Assembly (NCBI RefSeq): GCF_037975245.1
Contig: NC_092583.1
Coordinates: 17,014,764-17,078,763, forward strand
Direction of reading: 5' to 3'
DNA length: 64,000 bases
From: Apostichopus japonicus
Taxonomy: Eukaryota > Echinodermata > Holothuroidea > Aspidochirotida > Stichopodidae
Position numbers and translations under genes: made by a program. Shown here piece by piece: positions 60,801 through 64,000 of this stretch. Within the stretch, counting starts at the first letter, position 1, and each line of letters starts with the position of its first letter. The notes beneath the pieces are model-generated. The model did no database searches. It worked only from the letters and a program-made list of their open reading frames with translations, and had not been told where the DNA came from.

Positions 60801-63636
60801 GCAAAATGAAGCTATCAGAAATTGTACCCCGATATTAATAGAATCACCCAATTATGTAATAATGAGTTTTGTTTTCACCCTCTTTGCAGGTATCTCATCA
60901 TCCACCCATTGCCGCCTTACATTGCGAGAGTAAGAATTTCATTTACTGGCAAGATGTGAGAATAAAAACCAAGTTTTGGGGAAAGTCCATGGAAGTGGTT
61001 CCAATCGGGACAATTCACATTGAGATCCCAAAGTACGTATTTTAGTTGAACAAGTACATAATGATATGTATTTGTTTGCCTAAGTTTAACCCTCAGTCAG
61101 AGGGAATGTTTGTGAAAGAGGTCTAATATGTTGAGTTGTATATGCTATCCACTATTCCCCTTCTCTCCCCATCCCCCATCCCATTCATCCCCATGCCCCT
61201 TTCTCCCCCATCCCATCCCTCCCCATCCCCCTTTCTCTCCCCATCTCCCATCCAATCCTTCCCCATCCCCCTATCCCTCCCCATCCCCTGATCTCTCCCC
61301 ATCCCATTCTCCCATCTCCCTGTTCTTTCCCAAACTCATGCTGATATCAAACACACATTAAAGCTAAAAATGTGAGGATTGGTAAAATGGTTGTACACAT
61401 CTTTAATATTTTGATTTAATACAGAACCTTGCCTCTCCCCCTACCCCCCCCCCCCACAATCCCAGTTCCAATCCTGCATACTGAATGTAATGCTGATCTA
61501 CTCACTCTTTAAACACCAATTTGATACCCTCTCTTTGTCATATCTTTGGAGACAACCCAAATTGACCCTTTCGAATATGAAATAACATTTTCTTGCATGT
61601 TTTCCCTCTTAGGTATGGTGATCACTACAAATTTAGTAAAGTTACCAGCTGTGTTCACAATATACTCAGTGGGGAGAGATGGTTGGACCACTACGGTGAA
61701 ACGACCATCACAAATGGAAAAATCACATGTAAAGTTACTTTCACAAAGGTAAGAAATCTTGTTTTTAGCTTAAAACAGGAATCATGGATTGATTTGAAAT
61801 TCAGAAATCTTGTTAAAACACAGACTCATGATAATATCATTGAAAAATAGAGCGTGAATCTTGCAACCTGGTCTAGGTCAATCGGGATGTTTGTACACCT
61901 GCAGTGAAGGAGTAAAGCTAATATAATTACAAGGAGCTAGCAGTGGCATAATGGAATTGTGGCAACAAATTATCTGAAGAAGGTTTGATATCCAATAGCC
62001 AAAGCTCTTATCCAGACAACGGGAGTGACCCAAGGTGTTTTTTATTTTGCTTGCCCGATTGTTTGCCAGCTTTGATAGTCTGAAAGGCCTGCATTGTAAA
62101 ATGATATGTTAATATTTTGTTGCAACCCAAATATTAAAGATGAGGGCTCAAAATAAGATTGAAATATTGACTCTCATTAGTGCAGTTGCTAAGGCAGGAT
62201 CAAAGAGGATCACAAATGTGTTGCACGGGGGGTACAAGGTCTGTGGCATATTTTGGTGAGGAACCTAGATATTTTTATTTATGTCAACAAATTTGAAAGG
62301 GCTTGTAGCAATTTGCTGTCAGTAGTGTTGGACATTTTGAGTGCTGGATGTGTATTTATTGTGTTCATGATATGAATACAGCATAATTTTCTAGTTAATA
62401 TTCAATGTGTGTGTAGTAATAATACATCAGAGCTGGATGCTTTTAGAGATGATTTTACTTTCTTCATTTTTATTTTCTTGGGGAAACCAATTATCAAACA
62501 TTTAGCATGAATCATCCAATCATGGTTTGCTTTTAATCTTGTACATCCATTACAATGGCGTGAACAATCCTCCCATACTAAGTAATCACAATGATGTAAA
62601 ACTGTTCTTTAATTGCCCCAACAATTCCAGCTGGACAATTTTTACTAGTCCTCAATAGTCCCTGGAGATTGTGAACTTGAGACAATATTTTCAAAAACAT
62701 GTACCCTAGAGTGAAAACCTGACATTGTTTTGTCCTTGGAAATCCATTGGTAAGCAACTACATAGAAGCCATTGTTCATCTCTCGCAGAGGAATGAAGTG
62801 TGTTGCTAGGAGAACTATTGCATCTCCTGTATTAGTCTTGGATTCCAGTCACTTGTACAGTTCATTCAATAATTGTACCCTCAGAGTGTATTAAAAGACA
62901 ACTGTAGATGTAGAAAAATATGCCTTTTTTTTACAGTTTAGATTAATTTTTCGAAATGACTTTGGTAAGATCCATTAATGTCATAGACATCTCTCAATTT
63001 ATCAACTTTGGATGTTTCTACAAATGTAATCCCTGCTCCATTTTTAAGGCTCATTTAAATGTTAGTCACAGTTGGTATAACTACTGTTTCATTTAATAGT
63101 AGTCCATTAATATTTTAATCACATTTGTGAATACAACAAATTTGTTGTTTTGCTTTCTGCTTTCTCTCAAAACCCAAGATGCTGTAGAAAGGTGTCATTG
63201 ATAAGATTCTTTTTTGGCAGAGGTGTCTCAACATGTTCATTTTGAAATGTTGACAACAGTTTGAGGCATGAAGAGGTGTCATATGACGTCCTTTAGCATC
63301 TTTGCAATAATTTGTCTGCAGATTTGTTGGCATTGTGGCTGATCCAGGCCTATATCAAAGTATCTGTTGGTAGCATTTTTTAGATCTTGCATCAGTCTGT
63401 AATAGTATGAGTTACCTTTCAATGTTTCTGCTGCTATTGTGGTGTCTGTAAGTGATTCCTCATGTACACTCCTCTGAATTCCCTCAAACAGGCAAGCTAC
63501 TGGAGCAACAGAAGGCATGAAGTGAACGGTTACGTTTACGACGAGCACGGTCAGCTTGTTCATGAACTGTTTGGTAAATGGAACGAAGGGATGTACTGCG
63601 GGAGGTCATCATCTGCTAAATGCATCTGGAGGACAG
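15695..63636 (+). CDS. OSBPL3/6/7: Oxysterol-binding-protein-related protein, ORP3/6/7 subfamily (16 exons, 3' end outside window)
   Basis: Joined exons give about 752 residues. A PH domain (about 33-125, KIEGFLLK at its start) should bind phosphoinositides. A Ser- and Lys-rich linker follows (about 126-330), then a helical stretch (about 329-400), a FFAT motif EFYDAHE at 434-440 for binding VAP proteins of the ER, and the ORD lipid-transfer domain from about 509. The ORD shows the lid-region motif [23 protein letters not shown] at 586-594 and EQVSHHPP at 610-617; the Lys and the His pair are the PI4P-binding positions known from yeast Osh4. The family works at ER-plasma membrane contacts, exchanging PI4P for other lipids. 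These are family-level inferences. Vertebrate members are about 840-930 residues, so the ORD C-terminus, with its RxRPDxR segment, should lie to the right. All junction phases agree. Whether it is the single pro-orthologue of OSBPL3, 6 and 7 cannot be settled here. Confidence 0.95.
15926..15976. repeat. Perfect 12-bp inverted repeat in intron 1
   Basis: TGGATTATCCAG at 15926-15937 is the exact reverse complement of CTGGATAATCCA at 15965-15976, with a 27-base loop. Related GGATTAACATGG and GGTTAACATGG segments flank it. It starts about 80 bases past the exon 1 donor and could be a remnant of a small inverted-repeat element. Confidence 0.8.
16963..17016 (+). CDS. OSBPL3/6/7: ORP exon 2 (PH domain)
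   Basis: A 54-nt, phase 0-0 exon of 18 residues ([18 protein letters not shown]). It follows a strong pyrimidine tract with a ...TTGCACACAG acceptor and ends at a GTAAAA donor. RYFVLE is the classic PH-domain strand 3 motif and continues the WQK of exon 1. Confidence 0.93.
17228..17302. repeat. TA-rich microsatellite in intron 2
   Basis: Interrupted TATATA and TATTATA tracts with no coding content. Confidence 0.8.
17687..17812 (+). CDS. OSBPL3/6/7: ORP exon 3 (PH domain)
   Basis: A 126-nt, phase 0-0 exon of 42 residues. It contains [12 protein letters not shown] and ends in EEFLYHIK, matching the middle PH strands of ORP3/6/7. The acceptor is TTTTTCCTTTCAG and the donor GTGATT. A C-rich run (CCCCCCTCCCGCCCCCTCCC) begins about ten bases past the donor. 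Confidence 0.94.
19093..19396 (+). CDS. OSBPL3/6/7: ORP exon 4 (end of PH domain and basic linker)
   Basis: A 304-nt exon. Its start ([20 protein letters not shown]) contains the PH C-terminal helix with the invariant Trp. The rest is Ser/Thr-rich and basic ([16 protein letters not shown]). The acceptor is TTTTACTGTAG. The donor GTTTGT follows CTGCAAG and leaves phase 1. The last eight exon bases (CCTGCAAG) and the donor are the first copy of the 22-bp minisatellite that fills the start of intron 4. Confidence 0.92.
19389..19752 (+). repeat. 22-bp minisatellite starting inside exon 4 and copying its splice donor
   Basis: CCTGCAAGGTT-type units start at 19389 and recur every 22 bases up to 19741, 17 starts in all. 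Unit 1 is the last eight bases of exon 4 plus the real donor. Most later units keep CAAG/GTTAGT or CAAG/GTTGGT, which is as good as or better than the authentic CAAG/GTTTGT. One unit has lost the GT (AATATT) and one has GC. A TAG stop follows within three codons of the first donor in the exon frame. Confidence 0.95.
19967..19982. repeat. Poly(G) run of 16 in intron 4
   Basis: Sixteen consecutive G residues. Its length is prone to sequencing error. Confidence 0.85.
19983..21469. other. Remainder of intron 4
   Basis: AT-rich with no supported feature other than the exon 5 acceptor. Confidence 0.6.
21470..21567 (+). CDS. OSBPL3/6/7: ORP exon 5 (linker)
   Basis: A 98-nt exon, phase 1 in and phase 0 out, beginning [19 protein letters not shown] after the split Asp codon. 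The acceptor is CATTTGTTCAG and the donor a consensus GTAAGT. It looks helical. A G-rich 19-bp array starts about 270 bases into the following intron. Confidence 0.9.
21836..22545 (+). repeat. G-rich 19-bp minisatellite in intron 5
   Basis: Over thirty copies of a unit built from GTATGTGGGGAGGGGAGGA, with TATTTG, TGTGAG and GTGTGTG variants. The flanking TGTTGGGTGTGTATGTGGGG at 21851 recurs exactly 400 bases later at 22251, so the array has itself been duplicated. The G-rich strand is the coding strand, so the intron RNA is G-rich with strong quadruplex potential. Long open frames here on both strands are repeat artefacts. Confidence 0.95.
22546..23691. other. Remainder of intron 5
   Basis: C-rich CCCTACCCTACC-type sequence occurs at about 22728-22775. 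No other feature is supported. Confidence 0.55.
23692..23796 (+). CDS. OSBPL3/6/7: ORP exon 6 (lysine-rich linker)
   Basis: A 105-nt, phase 0-0 exon of 35 residues with a dense basic cluster ([15 protein letters not shown]) and a Ser/Thr-rich end ([12 protein letters not shown]). The acceptor is TGTCTCTGTAG and the donor GTGAGG. The basic cluster could act as a membrane- or nuclear-targeting patch; this is inference only. Because both ends are phase 0, skipping it would keep the frame. Confidence 0.87.
23965..24060. repeat. Purine-rich AG microsatellite in intron 6
   Basis: An AGAGAGAG tract followed by GGAAGAGG-type sequence. Confidence 0.8.
24137..24281 (+). CDS. OSBPL3/6/7: ORP exon 7 (linker)
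   Basis: A 145-nt exon, phase 0 in and phase 1 out, with 48 residues such as [20 protein letters not shown] and ending DKASL plus a split codon. The acceptor is ATGTACTGTAG and the donor GTGAGT. The Ser-rich, acidic content suits a phosphorylated linker. Confidence 0.9.
24590..24680. repeat. ACACATAGTG short tandem repeat in intron 7
   Basis: About seven imperfect copies of a 10-18-base unit containing ACACATAGTG. Confidence 0.85.
25373..25512 (+). CDS. OSBPL3/6/7: ORP exon 8 (helical segment)
   Basis: A 140-nt exon, phase 1 in and phase 0 out. It codes for [20 protein letters not shown] and [14 protein letters not shown], an amphipathic, probably coiled-coil segment found before the FFAT region in this subfamily. 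The acceptor is CTTTCTCAACAG and the donor a consensus GTAAGT. Confidence 0.92.
26303..26345. repeat. 13-bp tandem repeat, three copies, intron 8
   Basis: TGCCTGGGAAATA recurs with starts at 26311, 26324 and 26337. Confidence 0.9.
26424..26534 (+). CDS. OSBPL3/6/7: ORP exon 9
   Basis: A 111-nt, phase 0-0 exon of 37 residues. It starts with a helical [20 protein letters not shown] and ends FNLDTSNV. The acceptor is ATCTTTTGCAG and the donor a consensus GTAAGT. Confidence 0.92.
27014..27133 (+). CDS. OSBPL3/6/7: ORP exon 10 (FFAT motif)
   Basis: The exon carries [27 protein letters not shown] matches the FFAT consensus EFFDAxE, with Tyr in place of the second Phe, and it sits in a Ser/acidic context, as expected for a VAP-binding site. 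The acceptor is TTTTGCATTTCAG. I chose the donor GAG/GTAGAA at 27133, which gives SSSEDE then GEEEDTT of exon 11 in phase 0. A second phase-0 donor, TTG/GTCAGT at 27214, would add 27 residues ([10 protein letters not shown]...). It is followed at once by strong G runs. Both may be used. Confidence 0.87.
27221..27252 (+). promoter_or_regulatory. G-run element just past the alternative exon 10 donor
   Basis: A run of GGGGG, GGGGG and GGGGGGG blocks begins about seven bases after the GT at 27215. Intronic G runs next to a donor are known splicing enhancers and can form quadruplexes. Its placement suggests an influence on the choice between donors 27133 and 27214; this is inference. Confidence 0.45.
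27376..27741. repeat. 183-bp tandem duplication in intron 10
   Basis: Two copies about 183 bases apart (27376-27558 and 27559-27741), sharing ATTATCAAGAAATA, TTACCAAACTATAATATAAA and GGATATCTCAACCAG. Each contains an open stretch reading SASGGN(L/M)SNSS(N/D)GYLN. Copy 1 has an acceptor-like TTCTTTAG before it; copy 2 reads TTCTCTAA. No matching donor is present, so it is not called as an exon. Confidence 0.9.
27781..27859 (+). CDS. OSBPL3/6/7: ORP exon 11 (acidic linker)
   Basis: A 79-nt exon, phase 0 in and phase 1 out, coding for an acidic tract ([25 protein letters not shown]). The acceptor is CATCTCATTTCAG and the donor a consensus GTAAGT. It is the last exon before the 28.5-kb intron. 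Confidence 0.88.
27860..32319. other. Intron 11, first part
   Basis: No gene, RNA or transposon is supported. A CA-rich microsatellite lies at about 31,655-31,785. Confidence 0.55.
31655..31785. repeat. CA-rich microsatellite in intron 11
   Basis: Interrupted CACACA and ACATAACATA tracts. Confidence 0.85.
32320..32850. repeat. About 96-bp tandem repeat with hairpin-forming units
   Basis: About six copies, with AGTATGAA(C/T)TATTC-type starts near 32326, 32424, 32523, 32619, 32715 and 32813. Units carry GAATAATTCATGAG and ATATCAGAGGTCA. In copy 1, ATGAATTATTCAT (32335-32347) is the exact reverse complement of ATGAATAATTCAT (32357-32369). Confidence 0.9.
32851..37939. other. Intron 11, unique part
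   Basis: Purine-rich GGAAG-type sequence at about 32,940-33,110 and a GT microsatellite at about 34,141-34,157. No gene or mobile element is supported. Confidence 0.5.
37940..38520. repeat. Diverged tandem repeat of about 105 bp
   Basis: Segments containing AATATTCATGA, TCTGCATGTTCCTGATGATAT and GATACCTTT recur. The clearest pair is about 105 bases apart (GCATGTTCC at 38297 and 38402), with an older relative near 38036. Confidence 0.7.
39011..39673. repeat. About 65-bp tandem repeat with variable C runs, ten copies
   Basis: AAACTGCAGAGCACTA recurs near 39012, 39076, 39141, 39207, 39272, 39335, 39399, 39466, 39529 and 39598. Each is followed by TACAGTATGTTCTACCCAGC, GAGGCTGTAGT or TAGGCTGTAGT, and a C run of varying length (CCCCCTCCCCC or CCCCCCCCACCCCC). 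Most of the length variation is in the C run. Confidence 0.93.
39674..41285. other. Intron 11, unique part
   Basis: AT-rich with no supported feature. Confidence 0.55.
41286..43650. repeat. About 150-bp tandem array with a 311-bp higher-order repeat
   Basis: About fifteen copies of a unit containing TTACAGCAATAGTGTAATTT, GTACAATCCCTGATGTA, CATGTCTTTGAAGTTCATG and TTGACTGCTACAGTA. The first copies are about 148 bases apart. Between about 42,090 and 43,000 a pair of diverged units is repeated three times at exactly 311 bases (CCTGCTGT at 42193, 42504 and 42815). Confidence 0.93.
43651..44573. other. Intron 11, unique part
   Basis: No supported gene. The 115-codon open frame at 44,078-44,425 shows no recognisable domain. 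Confidence 0.5.
44575..46970. repeat. 48-bp minisatellite, fifty nearly identical copies
   Basis: The unit includes AACCTGTGCCAAGACCCAAC and AGACCCTCCACCCTCCTCCT. The length (2,396 bases) equals 50 x 48 minus 4, explained by one base missing from the first copy and one TCC triplet missing in about copy 27. I see no substitutions between copies. Because 48 is a multiple of three, four frames stay open for over 800 codons (16-residue repeats such as [16 protein letters not shown] on +). The - strand is G-rich. I treat it as non-coding: the flanks show no exon signals and the homogeneity is at DNA level. Confidence 0.95.
46971..48805. other. Intron 11, unique part
   Basis: Short GCTGCAGCA-rich stretch at about 47,185-47,340. 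No gene is supported; the 132-codon frame on the - strand at 48,375-48,773 has mixed composition but no domain I recognise. Confidence 0.5.
48806..49047 (+). mobile_element. Second tRNA-derived SINE with target-site duplications
   Basis: The tRNA-like head has box A TGGCTCAGTGGTTAATTCCG and box B GAGTTCGAGTCAC. The body ends in a hairpin, GATCCT...AGGATC, and an A-rich tail. AATAGGAG occurs at 48806-48813 and again at 49040-49047, the expected target-site duplication. It differs from the SINE at 7.4 kb in both head and tail, so it is a separate family. Confidence 0.85.
49048..50486. other. Intron 11, unique part
   Basis: A poly(T) run lies at about 49,608-49,621. No gene or element is supported. 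Confidence 0.55.
50490..50657. repeat. 16-bp tandem repeat (TATATATCAGTG type)
   Basis: About ten copies, with CAG at 50528, 50544, 50560, 50576 and onward every 16 bases. TATATA alternates with TATGTA. Open frames on the + strand reading [13 protein letters not shown] are repeat artefacts. Confidence 0.92.
51545..51950. repeat. Tandem array of hairpin-forming units (about 30-36 bp)
   Basis: Units carry ATATCCCA, TATTCAG and TGGGATAT, an 8-bp inverted repeat with a seven-base loop (for example 51595-51617), joined by ATTCATGTACATCC-type spacers. About a dozen copies, some with ATTAATGG in the centre. Confidence 0.9.
52165..53038. repeat. 48-bp minisatellite with hairpin-forming units, about 18 copies
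   Basis: Units start GATCCATACTGTATGTGATG, continue CTATAGCATACAGTATTAAT and end AGCATAAT. ATACTGTATG (52224-52233) pairs perfectly with CATACAGTAT (52245-52254) across an 11-base loop that itself contains the palindrome TGCTATAGCA. Some units are three bases shorter. Long open frames on both strands are artefacts of the 48-base period. Confidence 0.93.
53039..56360. other. Intron 11, last part
   Basis: No supported gene or element. A G run lies at about 54,568-54,583. The exon 12 acceptor ends it. Confidence 0.55.
56361..56545 (+). CDS. OSBPL3/6/7: ORP exon 12 (start of lipid-transfer ORD)
   Basis: A 185-nt exon, phase 1 in and phase 0 out. It contains [19 protein letters not shown], then [20 protein letters not shown], then EPLSMLQ. 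This is the conserved ORD start, including the lid that closes over bound lipid. The acceptor is TTGTTCTTTCAG and the donor CTACAG/GTATTA. The last 30 exon bases and the donor are unit 1 of a 49-bp array running for 1.9 kb. Confidence 0.95.
56516..58422 (+). repeat. 49-bp minisatellite starting inside exon 12 and copying its splice donor
   Basis: Unit 1 (from 56516) is the last 30 bases of exon 12, GCCCTCAATGAACC...GCTACAG, plus 19 intron bases starting GTATTATAATACATAATTA. About 39 units follow; nearly all keep CTACAG/GTATTA. A block of 13 units (637 bases) is duplicated: marker variants CACTCGG, CACTCTG, ACAGATATT and ACATGTATT occur in the same order at about 57,215-57,380 and again at about 57,852-58,017. 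Reading through the first donor meets TAA at the third codon. Confidence 0.96.
58423..59588. other. Remainder of intron 12
   Basis: AT-rich with a pyrimidine tract before exon 13. No other feature is supported. Confidence 0.6.
59589..59801 (+). CDS. OSBPL3/6/7: ORP exon 13 (ORD core)
   Basis: A 213-nt, phase 0-0 exon of 71 residues. It contains [30 protein letters not shown] and ends at FISEQ. The Lys of KPFNPLLGE corresponds to the PI4P-contact Lys of Osh4. The final EQ starts the ORP signature that exon 14 completes. The acceptor is TTTTTCTTCTAG and the donor GTAAGG. Confidence 0.97.
60012..60128. repeat. 39-bp tandem repeat, three copies, intron 13
   Basis: GTGGTC recurs at 60015, 60054 and 60093. 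Each copy contains TATCAC, ATTATTACAACATTC or a close relative. Confidence 0.9.
60129..60889. other. Remainder of intron 13
   Basis: A C run is found near 60,283. No other feature is supported. Confidence 0.6.
60890..61032 (+). CDS. OSBPL3/6/7: ORP exon 14 (ORP signature)
   Basis: A 143-nt exon, phase 0 in and phase 2 out. It opens with [17 protein letters not shown], completing EQVSHHPP, the defining ORD fingerprint with the His pair that binds the PI4P head group. It continues [20 protein letters not shown]. The acceptor is CCCTCTTTGCAG and the donor GTACGT. Confidence 0.97.
61146..61330. repeat. CCCCATCCC-rich low-complexity tract in intron 14
   Basis: Irregular copies of TCTCCCCATCCC. 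The + strand is C-rich. Confidence 0.85.
61613..61748 (+). CDS. OSBPL3/6/7: ORP exon 15 (ORD)
   Basis: A 136-nt exon, phase 2 in and phase 0 out. It contains [20 protein letters not shown] and [12 protein letters not shown], a strongly conserved ORD stretch. The acceptor is TTTTCCCTCTTAG and the donor GTAAGA. Confidence 0.96.
61749..63491. other. Intron 15
   Basis: No supported gene, RNA or repeat beyond the splice sites. Confidence 0.6.
63492..63636 (+). CDS. OSBPL3/6/7: ORP exon 16 (ORD; last exon in window)
   Basis: A 145-nt exon, phase 0 in and phase 1 out. It contains [30 protein letters not shown] and [10 protein letters not shown], matching ORD segments of ORP3/6/7. The acceptor is CCCTCAAACAG and the donor ACAG/GTAAGT. 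The last 15 exon bases plus donor begin a 73-bp tandem array that runs off the window. The remaining ORD exons are outside. Confidence 0.95.
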
Positions 63637-64000
63637 GTAAGTAAGGGGATTGTAGAGGTACCCTTAAGGGGACATGGTGTGTTGATGGTGCTACAGCATC
63701 TGGAGGACAGGTAAGTAAGGGGATTGTAGAGGGCACTTAAAGGGATATGGTGTGTTGATGGTGCTACAGTATCTGAGGACAGGTAAGTAAGGGGATTGCA
63801 GAGGTACCCTTAAGGGGACATGGTGTGTTGATGGTGCTACAGCATCTGGAGGACAGGTAAGTAAGGGGATTGTAGAGGGCACTTAAAGGGATATGGTGTG
63901 TTGATGGTGCTACAGCATCTGGAGGACAGGTAATTAAGGGGATTGTAGAGGGCACTTAAAGGGATATGATGTGTTGATGGTGCTACAGCATCTGGAGGAC
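63622..64000 (+). repeat. 73-bp minisatellite starting inside exon 16 and copying its splice donor (continues past window)
   Basis: GCATCTGGAGGACAG starts at 63622 (inside exon 16), 63696, 63769 (one-base changes), 63842, 63915 and 63988. Each copy is followed by GTAAGTAAGGGG or GTAATTAAGGGG. Each unit also ends GGTGCTACAG, so repeats present an AG, a 14-base exon-like piece and a donor. In the exon frame, the first donor reads into TAA within three codons. Confidence 0.95.

Noticed and set aside
1-64000. CRISPR arrays, operons or a bacterial origin
   Set aside because: Repeats are head-to-tail without unique spacers, and the gene is split by spliceosomal introns, so the DNA is from an animal nucleus.

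Overview
The window is AT-rich, intron-rich animal nuclear DNA. It holds one recognisable protein-coding gene, on the + strand: an oxysterol-binding-protein-related protein of the ORP3/6/7 subfamily (OSBPL3/6/7 in vertebrates). Sixteen coding exons can be placed with GT-AG junctions and matching phases, from about 15,680 to 63,636. They encode about 752 residues: an N-terminal PH domain, a Ser/Lys-rich linker, a FFAT motif (EFYDAHE) and most of the lipid-transfer ORD domain with its EQVSHHPP signature. The last roughly 100-150 residues lie beyond the right edge. One gene lineage in place of the three vertebrate paralogues, tRNA-derived SINEs ending in a short AAT tail, and very heavy minisatellite load suggest a marine invertebrate deuterostome, with an echinoderm (possibly a sea cucumber) as my best guess. 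The species cannot be fixed from the sequence.

Layout. 1-15,679: non-coding DNA upstream of the first coding exon, with a 62-bp tandem repeat (3.46-3.70 kb), a degenerate tRNA-like head (2.72 kb) and an intact-looking SINE with target-site duplications (7.38-7.76 kb). 15,680-27,859: exons 1-11, coding for the PH domain, linker and FFAT region. 27,860-56,360: one 28.5-kb intron that separates the regulatory half from the lipid-transfer half. It is packed with tandem arrays, including about fifty nearly identical 48-bp units and several arrays whose units form hairpins, and it also carries a second SINE. 56,361-63,636: exons 12-16, coding for the ORD.

The most unusual pattern is that three introns (4, 12 and 16) open with a minisatellite whose repeat unit includes the last 8-30 bases of the preceding exon and the splice donor itself. 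The real donor is therefore the first of 17, about 39, and at least 5 donor-like copies (22-, 49- and 73-bp periods). In all three the host reading frame meets a stop within a few codons of the first donor, so use of a downstream copy would end the protein. I know of no description of such donor-anchored arrays recurring within one gene. Many long open frames in the window are by-products of tandem repeats whose period is a multiple of three and are not called as genes.
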